Of a stretch of DNA of 64,000 nt, positions 53,102 through 61,884 are shown piece by piece. The notes under the pieces were generated by a model, which did no database searches, was not told the origin of the DNA, and worked only from the letters and a program-made list of their open reading frames with translations. Origin of the DNA: Actinotignum urinale DSM 15805 (GTDB lineage Bacteria; Actinomycetota; Actinomycetes; Actinomycetales; Actinomycetaceae); assembly GCF_000420445.1 (NCBI RefSeq), contig NZ_ATUY01000003.1, positions 69,785-133,784 on the forward strand, given 5' to 3'. Position 1 is the stretch's first letter, and each line of letters opens with the position of its first letter. The position numbers and the translations under genes were made by a program.

Positions 53102-53197
53102 CTTTCCGTGGCGTTATAACGTTAGTACTGTGGCTGTACGATTTTTGGTACTGAGCCACTTTCCTTGACGTTATAACGTTAGTACGACGACGGTACG
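53102..53197. repeat. 39-bp direct repeat with TTATAA palindrome, 2 copies
   Basis: Copies at 53102-53140 and 53159-53197 each contain GTTATAACGTTAGTAC; the second copy forms a perfect 12-bp palindrome ACGTTATAACGT (53169-53180). A related TAACGTTAGTAC occurs at 20373-20384. The array fills the middle of the 278-bp gap between serS (3' side) and the HAD gene (5' side). Confidence 0.8.
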
Positions 53198-53324
53198 GCG
53201 TATGTTGTTGTCTCGTTTTGTTTACCTCACTGTTGAGGATTGTGAGCGCATGAATTGCGGTTTTACGTCAACATACCCGGCAGTTACGGTATATCCCATC
53301 AGTTAGGGTTTCGTGACAACGCAA

Positions 53325-54596
53325 TTAGTTGAGGGGTTCCAGGATTTCTTTGCCACCGAGGTAGGGACGCAGAGCCTTGGGAACGTAAACGCTTCCGTCT
53401 TTTTGCTGGTGGTTTTCAAAAATGGCGACGAGCCAGCGCGTGGTTGCGAGGGTTCCGTTGAGTGTTGCGAGTGTGCGGGTGCGCCCATCGACACGTTCGC
53501 GAATATTGAGGCGACGCGCCTGGTATGTGGTGCAGTTGGAGGTGGATGTGACTTCCATGTAGCGGTTTTGGGTGGGGAGCCATGCTTCGCAATCGAATTT
53601 TCGTGCCGCGCTTGATCCTAGATCGCCGGCTGCCGTGTCAATAATACGGTAGGGAAGCTCCACTTTTGCCAACATTTCGCGTTCCATGGCGAGTAGCTGG
53701 AGGTGTTCTTCTTCTGCCAGTTCGATTGGGCAGTAGCTGAACATTTCGACCTTGTTGAATTGGTGGACTCGAATGATTCCGCGCGTATCTTTGCCGTAGC
53801 TCCCGGCTTCGCGCCTGTAGCAGCTGGACCAACCGGCGTAGCGTAGGGGTTTGCCGCCAAGGTCTAAAATTTCGTCTTTGTGGTATCCGGCGAGGGAAAC
53901 TTCGGATGTTCCCACAAGATACTGATCGTCGGCGTTTAAGTAGTAGATTTCGTCGGAATGTTCACCCAGGAATCCGGTGCCGTCCATAATGCTGGGGTTC
54001 ACGATGGTTGGGGTCATCATGAGGTTGAATCCGTGTTCTACGGCTTGGGCTGCGGCCATATTGAGGAGGGCGAGTTCGAGCTGTGCGCCCACACCCTTCA
54101 TGAAATAGAAGCGGGAACCGGAGACTTTTGCCCCACGATCCATGTCGATTGCACCCAGGCCTTCAGCAATATCGAGGTGATCTTTGGGTTCGAAACCTTC
54201 GGCCGCGAAATCGCGTGGGTTGCCAACGTGCTCGCGGACCACAAAATCTTCTTCGCCACCCGCGGGGACGCCGTCCAACACAATGTTTTGGATCAGTTTG
54301 TTTGCTTTCGTGTAGGCCTCTTCGGCTTCCGTCATCTTTGAATCGAGAGCCTTGACCTGTTCGGCAAGTTCTTTGGCGTGGGCGAGAACTGCCGGGCGTT
54401 CCTCCGGGCTTGCCTTACCAACGGAACGAGAAACTTCTTTTTGCTCTGCTCGGGCAGATTCATATGCCTGCAGGGTTTCGCGACGAATTTCGTCGGCCGC
54501 GAGGAGGGCATCTACTGTTTCTGGGTCGTTTCCGCGACGACGCTGGGATTCACGGACAATTTCCGGGTTTTCACGAACAAAGCGAATATCAAGCAT
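53325..54596 (-). CDS. serS: Seryl-tRNA synthetase
   Basis: SerS charges tRNA-Ser. The 423-residue class II enzyme has an N-terminal antiparallel coiled-coil arm (about 25-100), motif 2 [28 protein letters not shown] near 252-280 in two blocks, and motif 3 [22 protein letters not shown] near 378. Length and start ([11 protein letters not shown]) match bacterial SerS. The ATG is 4 bp after the upstream stop codon, so it is co-transcribed with the kinase-like gene. Confidence 0.97.
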   Translation of the reverse strand: MLDIRFVRENPEIVRESQRRRGNDPETVDALLAADEIRRETLQAYESARAEQKEVSRSVGKASPEERPAVLAHAKELAEQVKALDSKMTEAEEAYTKANKLIQNIVLDGVPAGGEEDFVVREHVGNPRDFAAEGFEPKDHLDIAEGLGAIDMDRGAKVSGSRFYFMKGVGAQLELALLNMAAAQAVEHGFNLMMTPTIVNPSIMDGTGFLGEHSDEIYYLNADDQYLVGTSEVSLAGYHKDEILDLGGKPLRYAGWSSCYRREAGSYGKDTRGIIRVHQFNKVEMFSYCPIELAEEEHLQLLAMEREMLAKVELPYRIIDTAAGDLGSSAARKFDCEAWLPTQNRYMEVTSTSNCTTYQARRLNIRERVDGRTRTLATLNGTLATTRWLVAIFENHQQKDGSVYVPKALRPYLGGKEILEPLN

Positions 54597-54600
54597 GGTA

Positions 54601-55830
54601 CTAAGAATACCTTCCTATCCCGAGTTCCTCCATGTATTTTAACGCCGTGTAACACATTTGGATGCCAATCTCGGCAAATTCTTCATTGTATCCGCGAGTG
54701 GTGGCGTACCAAAATGTCCCTAATCCGTCCGCGAGCCTCCCAATCCACCAGCTTTCCACGGCGTGTTCGGGTGTTGCGAGAACGTTCTGTGCCGAGTTAG
54801 CGGTTTTGTTATTGTGTGCGTTTTGCGATTCCCCAATTTTTTGTTCGACGACGGAGGTGGTGCGCGGATCGCCCCCGTAACCTTCAACAAACGCTGCTTC
54901 AAGTTCGGGGTGGCTTATAAACTGCCCGGCAGCTAGGCGCGCGAAATCTGTGCTTGGCGGGCGCCAGCCGAAACGTCCGAAATCAATAATTTTGAGGCAC
55001 CCCTCGTTTCGGTGCGCTTTGCTTTGGCATCCCTCGCTTTGTAGCGCCTCGCTTTGGTACCCCTTGCTTTGGTGCGCCGGGGTTTCCCGTGTTTCTGGGT
55101 GTGGTGGCGTCTCGCAGTTTTCGGGGTGGGTTTCTGTATAGACCCCTTGTTTTCCGTGGTGTGAGGCCTTGTCCCACAACCAGTTTCGTGGCTGGTAGTC
55201 CCCGTGAGTGGGAACGATTTTGGTTGGTTGTGGCGTGAAGTTTTCCAGATAGAAACGTGCGGCTTGCTCAATATCGCGGGGTAGTGGCGAAGCGCCGGGC
55301 GGAATTTCTGTGAGTCTGTTTAAGGTTCGCAGGCGTAGTGCGTGTTCGTATCCCTTATCTATTCGCGATTCGGTGTTATGAAATATACGCAGTAGGCGCC
55401 CGGCTTCCCGATAAATGCCCGGATCCCATTCGCGCGGTGTTCCTTCGACGAGTTCTCCGGAAAGATGCGTCATGATGGCAACATGTGCGGATTTATTTGA
55501 ACAAAGGAGCTGCGGGGCGCGGCCGATAGCGCTGAGTGGCCGTGTGTAGGTGGGGTGTGCTCGCAGTTCGCGTTCTATGGGGTAGGCGTAGTTCGCTCCC
55601 ACTTTCACGGTAAATAATTGATCCGTGTACCGCACCCGCAAAACGGTTGCTTCCCGAATATCCCACGAGGTATCCGCCTCCACAATCGGATGCGAGGTAG
55701 CGCGCGGTGAAGCGTCTCTCAGTCCTTCAAAATAATCCGATACAACGCGAGCTTGGTCGCCGCGCATAAGGGGTGAAAAAATGGGCGCGAAACTTCCGTT
55801 TTCCGCTATGTTACTCAACGTCGCCTTCAC
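54601..55830 (-). CDS. APH/choline kinase-like phosphotransferase with repeat insert
   Basis: A 409-residue protein kinase-like-fold phosphotransferase. The catalytic loop [15 protein letters not shown] near 209 and the metal motif IIDFGRFGW near 285 are intact; the N-lobe beta region ([15 protein letters not shown]) lacks a clear P-loop. Between the two catalytic motifs there is a 55-residue Glu/Ser/Gln/Lys-rich insert made of short repeats ([20 protein letters not shown]), encoded by a minisatellite at 55000-55125. Such kinases act on aminoglycosides, choline, homoserine or sugars; nothing here fixes the substrate. GTG 55830 follows AGGGAC. It is 4 bp upstream of serS. Confidence 0.8.
   Translation of the reverse strand: MKATLSNIAENGSFAPIFSPLMRGDQARVVSDYFEGLRDASPRATSHPIVEADTSWDIREATVLRVRYTDQLFTVKVGANYAYPIERELRAHPTYTRPLSAIGRAPQLLCSNKSAHVAIMTHLSGELVEGTPREWDPGIYREAGRLLRIFHNTESRIDKGYEHALRLRTLNRLTEIPPGASPLPRDIEQAARFYLENFTPQPTKIVPTHGDYQPRNWLWDKASHHGKQGVYTETHPENCETPPHPETRETPAHQSKGYQSEALQSEGCQSKAHRNEGCLKIIDFGRFGWRPPSTDFARLAAGQFISHPELEAAFVEGYGGDPRTTSVVEQKIGESQNAHNNKTANSAQNVLATPEHAVESWWIGRLADGLGTFWYATTRGYNEEFAEIGIQMCYTALKYMEELGIGRYS
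55000..55125. repeat. 15-bp-type minisatellite inside the phosphotransferase gene
   Basis: Tandem units of 15 bp with the core CTCGCTTTG or CTTGCTTTGG (55000-55075) encode five-residue repeats in frame, followed by a diverged block ETPAH/ETRET-like (55075-55125). Confidence 0.7.
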
Positions 55831-55986
55831 TCTGCGTCCCTTTTTTACATGTCAACAATATTTCAACGCGCTATTCTCTGAGCCTCTATCGCTCCCGCAT
55901 TCCCTGCCGAGGCTGACGCAGTAAGCGTTTCACTTTTGTGGCGATGCAAGTTTGTTCAGACCTGCACGTTCCTCTTTTCGTGTGCA

Positions 55987-56937
55987 TCACTCTTCGACGC
56001 GTTGCGTAATGCTTGCCACCCAGTTGCGTGCGCGCGCGAATTCGTCGTTACTTGTGCCCTGTTGGAGGGGTGTTGGTTTGCGATCCGCTGTGGGGTAGGA
56101 GCCAAGGAAGATTACCTGCGGTGAAACGCGATGCAGACCAACGAGAACTGCTTGCATGCGCTCCTCTGTAACATGCGCCAGAGCGTCAATGCTGAAAGCA
56201 TAGCGCCCTAGGGTATCCCCGACCGGGCGACTCTCGATACGGGACATATTCACGCCACGCGCAGAAAACTGTTCGAGCATTCGGAGCAGGGCGCCGGATT
56301 CGTCGGACGGCAACTGTACCATAAGCGTTGTTTTATCTGCCCCGGAAGGCGAGCTAATTTTGCCTGGTTTACCTACAAGAATGAAGCGCGTGACAGCATT
56401 TTTACTGTCCGCAATTTCGTCGGAAAGGGAAACCATTCCATATTCTTCGACCGTAGGCACCGCACAAACTGCCGCGTCAAAATCCGCATTCGGATTCGTT
56501 GCCAATTCTTTGACGGCAGCTGCCGTGGACGTTGCGGGGACATGAACCGCTTCGGTGAGATGAGCGGATAGCCAGTTTCGGCACTGTGCCCAAGCGTGCC
56601 CGTGCGTGGAAATGCGGTGAACATCCTCAAGTTTTGTTCCCGGCCGAACCGCCAGGGCGAAGGCAATCGGCACAACAATTTCGCCATAAATTTCTAGGGG
56701 GCCACCACTCACCAGAGAATCCAGGGTTGCGTTCACTCCGCCTTCCACCGAATTTTCAATAGGTACGACGGCGAAATCCGTTTCTCCGTTGCGAACTTTT
56801 CGTAAAGCTGAGGGAACATCTGTTGCGGGGATAAATGTGTCCGTTGGCTCCTGGGCTACCTGGCGCAATGCCGCATGGCAAAATGTTCCGCGCGGACCCA
56901 AGAATGAATACGTGTGCCCGGATGTGTGTGCGTTCAT
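55987..56937 (-). CDS. pheA: Prephenate dehydratase
   Basis: PheA converts prephenate to phenylpyruvate in phenylalanine synthesis. The 316-residue monofunctional enzyme has the periplasmic-binding-like catalytic domain (SFLGPRGTF near 12, PIENSVEGG near 63 and catalytic AVTRFILVG near 183) and a C-terminal ACT domain (about 200-285) with the allosteric ESRP motif, so feedback control by phenylalanine is expected. AGGAGG lies seven bases before ATG 56937. No chorismate mutase domain is present. It stands alone between the kinase-like gene and a 315-bp AT-rich gap. Confidence 0.95.
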   Translation of the reverse strand: MNAHTSGHTYSFLGPRGTFCHAALRQVAQEPTDTFIPATDVPSALRKVRNGETDFAVVPIENSVEGGVNATLDSLVSGGPLEIYGEIVVPIAFALAVRPGTKLEDVHRISTHGHAWAQCRNWLSAHLTEAVHVPATSTAAAVKELATNPNADFDAAVCAVPTVEEYGMVSLSDEIADSKNAVTRFILVGKPGKISSPSGADKTTLMVQLPSDESGALLRMLEQFSARGVNMSRIESRPVGDTLGRYAFSIDALAHVTEERMQAVLVGLHRVSPQVIFLGSYPTADRKPTPLQQGTSNDEFARARNWVASITQRVEE

Positions 56938-57106
56938 CTTTATCCTCCTGAAATTTTTAACCCTACTTATTCTATAGGGTTCCTTGATAATGTCACTCTA
57001 CAGACCACCTCCCGCATTAAAATCGCGTCGAACTCAACAACCTACTTTCTAAAGTGGTGGCGCTACCCGTGGTGTCTTTACTTTTATATGTTTTGGGTGC
57101 TGTATA

Positions 57107-57166
57107 TGTAATGTTTTTTCTCTACCTCTTGTGTAATGTCCACTTTCCTTACTCCATATGTAATGT
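57107..57166. repeat. TGTAATGT motif repeated three times at ~26-bp spacing
   Basis: TGTAATGT at 57107-57114, 57132-57139 and 57159-57166, each followed by pyrimidine-rich DNA (CTTTCC-like). They lie in the AT-rich 315-bp gap 56938-57252 and may be a repeat array or a regulator site cluster. No gene is seen in the gap. Confidence 0.6.
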
Positions 57167-57240
57167 TCACCTTTCGTTTTCCACAACAGTGACATTTTCG
57201 ACGAAAACGTATCCGGGGGCACTAAAAGCCTTGTGAACGT

Positions 57241-57253
57241 TAGAATTAATGCA
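57241..57253 (+). promoter_or_regulatory. -10 hexamer placing a leaderless start
   Basis: TAGAAT at 57241-57246, six bases, then ATG at 57253; no Shine-Dalgarno. No clear -35. Confidence 0.5.
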
Positions 57254-59715
57254 TGGTATTTTCCCGAAAGCCTTTACGCTTCTTCGCCTGCCTGGTCAGC
57301 ATAGTGCTTTGTGTAGGTTTTTGCGCCATATCTTTTACAGATTTTTCGCATGCTTTTGCGTCGGGAAAAAATCAGGTTACTCGGGTTGCAAACAACGCAA
57401 ACTTGCAATTTTCCAATAAGATAACTTCTGGTGAGTACGCAAGCTCACAACTTTATAGTTCCGAGTCCCTTCCCAAGCAACGCAGTGAAAAACAGGGCGA
57501 AAAAACTGTTCTTATAGGCATGGGGGGAGTGTCCTGGCAGGATATTAGCCCCAAAGTAACCCCTCGAATGTATGCGCTCGCCAAAGAATCGGCATCCGCG
57601 ATGGTCTCCATTCGAGCAATTCCAGTATCCTCAACACCGGAGGATGGTTGGCTTACTCTCGCTTCTGGCGCTCGCGCTCGCGCGCCCCTGGGAAATAAAC
57701 AGGCAAAACTTGAAAAACCAGGAGAATTTGGTGCCCTGGCCCGGAATTTTCCCAAAGGCGTCCCCGCCACGCAAAAACCAGCTGAACAAACTCCAGCCTC
57801 GCAAACCCCCTCCTCACAAAACCTCACCGAACAGAACACCCCCACATACAACACTCCTGAAAAAAATAGCCCAGAACGCAATATCCTCGCCATCGGGAAA
57901 GGCGCCATTTTCGGCCTCACCAGCCAAGCTCGTGACGAAAAAAGCCTTACTTCCAGAATCCACACCATTGCAAACATTAGCGAACTCACAGAAAACGACG
58001 TGAAAAATTCGGATCTCGTCGTCGTAGATGCGGGAAACGTGAGTGCGAAAAAAGTCAGCGAAGCTCGCAAACGTGGAACATTCTCGGACGCGGTATCCGA
58101 ATTTAAAGCACATTTCACCAACAATACAGATCGCGACGAAGCTCAACTCGAAGATATTCGCGCAATTGATAAGAATATTGGGGAAATTATTGACCTGGTG
58201 GACGCCTCCTCGCCCCAAACCCGCATTATTCTTACGGGACTTGCGGATTCGCAGCCCTCGGCACGGCTCGGCGTTTTTATGATGCGCCCGCCAAACCCTG
58301 ATGCGCGTGCCGCCTCCCTTGCGTTTTCCACGAGTACCCAAACCAAAGGACTTGTCCAGCTCATTGATATTGCGCCCACAATAACGGGGAAAGATGCGCG
58401 TCGAACATCGGTGAGTCCAGTGATTACGGCCGGCTCGAAGGCGGATGCGGACACCACGATTCGCACTTTAACCTCCCGCTCCGCCCGCGCAGATATTGTG
58501 CGTGGCGAGGTCGGCCCGTTCTACACTCTCCTAGCGTTGGGTGTGATTGTCAGCGTTGTCTACGGATTCCTTATTGTTCGACGGTGCGCAAAGATTGTGG
58601 AGAAGCCTCTTCCCGGTGGCCTGCGCGAATCTGTTGCCTTTGTGGCGGCTTTACCTCTGACCTCGATTGTTATGAACATTGTTCCCTGGTGGGATTTCGC
58701 CCGACCCGGTATGGGCTTTTGTGGAATGTTGATTATTGTGGCGGCGCTACTTGCGGCGTGGGCGCTTAGGCCTGTGAAAGGCGCGAAAGATCAACCCATG
58801 CCACTGGCGCGTCCGCTGTTGCGTTTGGGGAGCCTCACGGGTGTCGTTATTTTGTGCGATTTGCTTCAATTCTCGATTTTCCACGGGCCGAGCCTCACGC
58901 AAGTCTCCCCGATGGGCTCGCAACCCGCCGTTGCCGGGCGTTTCTTCGGGCAATCGAACACAATGTATGCGCTGTTGGCAATAGGGATGCTCTGTTTAAC
59001 CGTTCTTATATTGCGCGCGCTTCCCCGGTACGGAGTTACAGCGCAACGATGGCATGTTGCCACAGTGGTTATTGTTGCTATTGTGACAATTGTTTTCGAC
59101 GTCGCCCCCGCAATTGGCGCCGACTTCGGTGGCCCCCCGGCGCTCGCGGTCGCTTTCGCCTACCTGTTGTGGCACGTTCTTGGGAAACGATTCACGCTTG
59201 TTGTCGCTATGGTTGCGTTTATCGTCGGCTATATTTGCACCATTTGTGCCGCGATCCTCGACCATCTTTTCGGCGAAATCAGCCATCTTGGCGCCTTCGT
59301 TACCGCTACAGAAAAAGGTGGCGCGTGGGAAATTGTGTCACGGAAAATCTCGCAACTCTTCTTCGGGATGCCAGTTGTTCCCGCGCTTATCCTCGCCGGC
59401 GTGCTCGGAATTGTGTTCATTATTTTCCTGCGAGCCGTTCACCTCGGTAAGATTCGTTTCCCCTGGAAAAATTCTCGCCACCCTCTATGCACTATGTTGC
59501 GCGACGACGACGAACTGCGCACGCTCCACATAGCGTCATTATTGGCGCTCGTCGTTGCGGTGCCGATTAATGATTCCGGAGTGGTGATATTCGGGGCAGG
59601 AATTGCGCTCCTTCTGCCCACGCTTATAATCGCTTTGGATACGTGGGTGGAGAAGGAAAAGTTGAGTGAGAAACGGGTGAACGAGGACACAGAAAAGGCG
59701 AGTAAAAACGGGTGA
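57253..59715 (+). CDS. Large membrane protein with phosphatase-like outer domain
   Basis: An 820-residue protein. A signal or anchor helix (about 8-32) is followed by an outer region (about 70-415). Its pattern KTVLIGMGGVSWQDI, TPRMYALAKES, EDGWLTLASG and RIILTGLADS resembles a degenerate alkaline-phosphatase-superfamily fold; the usual metal-binding Asp/His set is not obvious. About ten to twelve transmembrane helices follow (about 425-795), then a charged tail. Pro/Gln/Thr-rich repeats near 175-200 (TQKPAEQTPASQTP) interrupt the outer domain. Similar proteins occur in actinobacterial envelope loci. The neighbouring convergent gene is a glycosyltransferase. Its last codons lie in a 35-bp tandem repeat. 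Confidence 0.75.
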   Translation: MVFSRKPLRFFACLVSIVLCVGFCAISFTDFSHAFASGKNQVTRVANNANLQFSNKITSGEYASSQLYSSESLPKQRSEKQGEKTVLIGMGGVSWQDISPKVTPRMYALAKESASAMVSIRAIPVSSTPEDGWLTLASGARARAPLGNKQAKLEKPGEFGALARNFPKGVPATQKPAEQTPASQTPSSQNLTEQNTPTYNTPEKNSPERNILAIGKGAIFGLTSQARDEKSLTSRIHTIANISELTENDVKNSDLVVVDAGNVSAKKVSEARKRGTFSDAVSEFKAHFTNNTDRDEAQLEDIRAIDKNIGEIIDLVDASSPQTRIILTGLADSQPSARLGVFMMRPPNPDARAASLAFSTSTQTKGLVQLIDIAPTITGKDARRTSVSPVITAGSKADADTTIRTLTSRSARADIVRGEVGPFYTLLALGVIVSVVYGFLIVRRCAKIVEKPLPGGLRESVAFVAALPLTSIVMNIVPWWDFARPGMGFCGMLIIVAALLAAWALRPVKGAKDQPMPLARPLLRLGSLTGVVILCDLLQFSIFHGPSLTQVSPMGSQPAVAGRFFGQSNTMYALLAIGMLCLTVLILRALPRYGVTAQRWHVATVVIVAIVTIVFDVAPAIGADFGGPPALAVAFAYLLWHVLGKRFTLVVAMVAFIVGYICTICAAILDHLFGEISHLGAFVTATEKGGAWEIVSRKISQLFFGMPVVPALILAGVLGIVFIIFLRAVHLGKIRFPWKNSRHPLCTMLRDDDELRTLHIASLLALVVAVPINDSGVVIFGAGIALLLPTLIIALDTWVEKEKLSEKRVNEDTEKASKNG

Positions 59716-59761
59716 ACGAGGACACGGAAAAGGCGAGTGAAAAACTGGCGAACGAGGCGGG
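59671..59761. repeat. 35-bp tandem repeat spanning the 3' end of the 820-residue membrane protein
   Basis: Units at 59671-59705 and 59706-59740 are nearly identical, with a partial third to about 59761. The stop codon (59713-59715) lies inside the second unit. Since 35 is not a multiple of three, each unit is read in a different frame, and copy number change would alter the C terminus. Confidence 0.85.
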
Positions 59762-59785
59762 TTACCCGCGGGCTATCAGCGCAAG

Positions 59786-60592
59786 TTACTTGTTTTTACC
59801 CTTCTTTTTCGGACCTTCCCATGCCTGGTAAACCGCGTAATCCTGCTGGTTTTGTTCCGCATCTTTAGTGGCATTCAAGGGAATGCGTACCGAGTTGAAA
59901 TAACGATTAATGACAGCGCGTAAAACACCCCTGAACTGCGCAAGGCGATGCATATAGCCACGAACATTATTTCCTGTGGCGCGATGTCGAATATTGCAGG
60001 GCACTTCCTGAACTCGCTTTCCCGCAACAAGAAGATCAATCGTCATTCCAACCTCAACACCCCAGCCTTTTGCCAACGGGCAGGCGGCCGCGAATGCTTC
60101 GGCACTCAAGCAACGTTGCCCAGATAAAGGTTGAAGAGGGTTCCAGCCGGTGAAATGATTAATCGCCCTGCGTCCAAGCCCTGTCACAAAACCATGTCCG
60201 CCTGCTCCTTTTTGAGGCGGGAGGGCTGCAATCGTGCAATCGACTCGGCCTTCTGCAACGGGAGCAATTAAGGGAATGACATCCAGGGCGGTATCGCCTA
60301 AATCTGCGTCGAGGAAAAGAAGGTGACGCGGGGGAGCGTTGTCCGCATCGCGCATTCTCACAACTTTTGCGCCCGTTTCCATGGCGCTTGCTTTTCCACG
60401 GTTCACCGAGTGGCGAACAACAGTTGCTCCGGAAGCGCGAGCCACCGCCTGCGTGTTATCGGTAGAACCATCGTCGACGACGACAACAAGATCGACACCA
60501 GGAAGCGCGGATGCTGCGCGGACGGTTGGGCCAATACGTTCGGCTTCATCTTTGGCCGGAATAACAACGGCAACTGCAGAATGGGACATCAC
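59786..60592 (-). CDS. GT2-family glycosyltransferase
   Basis: A 268-residue GT-A fold enzyme: VVIPAKDEAERIGPTV near 9, VVVDDGSTDNTQAVA near 37, NRGKASAMETG near 65 and the DxD metal motif FLDADLGD near 93. No transmembrane helix follows. The pattern is close to glucosyl-3-phosphoglycerate synthase-like and polyprenyl-phosphate glycosyltransferases; donor and acceptor are unknown. The C-terminal KKKGKNK may bind membrane lipid. GTG 60592 lies six bases after TAGAAT (60604-60599) and has no Shine-Dalgarno, again suggesting a leaderless message. It converges on the 820-residue membrane protein gene. Confidence 0.85.
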   Translation of the reverse strand: MMSHSAVAVVIPAKDEAERIGPTVRAASALPGVDLVVVVDDGSTDNTQAVARASGATVVRHSVNRGKASAMETGAKVVRMRDADNAPPRHLLFLDADLGDTALDVIPLIAPVAEGRVDCTIAALPPQKGAGGHGFVTGLGRRAINHFTGWNPLQPLSGQRCLSAEAFAAACPLAKGWGVEVGMTIDLLVAGKRVQEVPCNIRHRATGNNVRGYMHRLAQFRGVLRAVINRYFNSVRIPLNATKDAEQNQQDYAVYQAWEGPKKKGKNK

Positions 60593-60764
60593 ATACTCAT
60601 TCTATACAGTTTCTTTGCCCTCTATTGAAAGTCACTCATGTGTCGCTACATACATGCGCCTACATCAAGCGGTTTGTCCTGCCCATGCGCATCGTATCGT
60701 CCTAAAAATACACATAAAGCCAAGTATCTAGGCCGATTTGCTGGGGGCTTCAGGGCGTACAAAA

Positions 60765-60803
60765 TATTGGGGTGCCCCGCTTTCGTAACGTGGCACCCCA
60801 ATA
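60765..60803 (-). terminator. Intrinsic terminator of the DUF5926 gene
   Basis: 12-bp perfect arms (60765-60776 TATTGGGGTGCC and 60792-60803), a 15-base loop, followed by TTTTGTAC on the minus strand, 19 bp past the stop at 60822. Confidence 0.85.
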
Positions 60804-60821
60804 AGTCAATTCATTACAGCA

Positions 60822-61679
60822 TTAACGCAAAGTCACCTGGCGTGAAACTAGCCCGGCACGCGCACGCTTTTCCTCGGCAGTTAACGGTGTCCTATCGGCA
60901 ATTGCCGCCTCAAGAACGGGCTCGAAATCCTTCAACGGCTTATCTAATTCATCAGCTTCGGTGCCACGCGCGAGCTCCCAGACGGGAATCGACATTCCGA
61001 GCGAACGGAAAGCTCCAATAAAGCGAGAACCTTCACCCCAATGTTCCTTACCCGCTGCACGCAAACGTGCCAGGCCGTCAAGAACCTGATCGCGTGGCTC
61101 GGGACGAACCCATCGCAAAAATTCGCGACTCATACGGCACCAGTAAGCGCCCGTGACAGTCTCAATTTCCTTACAGGGCACCATGCTCTCACGTGTTTCC
61201 TTCAATGCCTGCTGGGACTCGGGGGTGTTGAGATCCTCTTCTGCAAGCCAGAACGCCGGTTCTTCTTCGAGCTGCATCTCGCCAAATTCCTCAATAATGT
61301 CGCCAAGGCGTGGACCTTCAGGATCTGGCTGGTCTCCGTTTGTGTAAGCATCACCAGGTTTCAGCTCCAACCCGGCAAGAATACGTGAGGCAACGTCTAG
61401 CGAAACGTCCCCGGAGTTCATGACGGTCTGCATGGCAACAAGAAGAACGCCATCTTTGCGACGTAATGCCCCCACCATGTTTGGCAGGACGGTAGCCAAA
61501 ATAATGTTTTCGGAACCGTGGTCTTTCGTCGTCGTCGCGGGAAGTGTTGCGAGAGGGAGGATTTCACGCATCGCGATGAGCGAGGTTTCCGCACTCAACC
61601 CCTCAAAAGGACGTTCCACGAAAGGAATGATGACGCGCTTTTTCTTTTCCTTGCGTTCTTTGCGGTTCTTCTTTGCCAT
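60822..61679 (-). CDS. DUF5926 family protein
   Basis: A 285-residue cytosolic protein with a very basic start (MAKKNRKERKEKKKR), then VERPFEGLSAETSLIAMREILPLATLP and ATVLPNMVGALRRKDG, the conserved core of the actinobacterial DUF5926 family. Many relatives carry an N-terminal SecC-type zinc motif (CPCGSG); it is absent here. Function is not established. GGAG precedes ATG 61679. It is monocistronic with its own terminator. Confidence 0.8.
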   Translation of the reverse strand: MAKKNRKERKEKKKRVIIPFVERPFEGLSAETSLIAMREILPLATLPATTTKDHGSENIILATVLPNMVGALRRKDGVLLVAMQTVMNSGDVSLDVASRILAGLELKPGDAYTNGDQPDPEGPRLGDIIEEFGEMQLEEEPAFWLAEEDLNTPESQQALKETRESMVPCKEIETVTGAYWCRMSREFLRWVRPEPRDQVLDGLARLRAAGKEHWGEGSRFIGAFRSLGMSIPVWELARGTEADELDKPLKDFEPVLEAAIADRTPLTAEEKRARAGLVSRQVTLR

Positions 61680-61870
61680 GGTTCTCCAGTCTGTTTCGAC
61701 GCGTTTTCGGCTGTGTCGAGCGGTTTCGCCTGCCGTATTCTTAACGCGTGTCGATTTTTTCTCCTCCCTTAGCCTACCTTCCGGAGCCGTGAGAATAAAA
61801 CAGGGCAGTGGCCACGCGAAGTAGGCATAACCAAAAAATCGCTTTCCTCAACGGTGTATTTTCGCACGGT

Positions 61871-61884
61871 TATAATGGACTCCG
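61871..61884 (+). promoter_or_regulatory. Perfect TATAAT placing the TauE/SafE start
   Basis: TATAAT at 61871-61876, seven bases, then GTG at 61884. The upstream in-frame GTG at 61854 would put the promoter inside the gene, so 61884 is favoured. No Shine-Dalgarno. Confidence 0.6.

Noticed and set aside
53047-53324. tRNA gene near serS
   Set aside because: No cloverleaf or T-loop GGTTCGAATCC-like sequence; the gap is explained by the 39-bp repeats.
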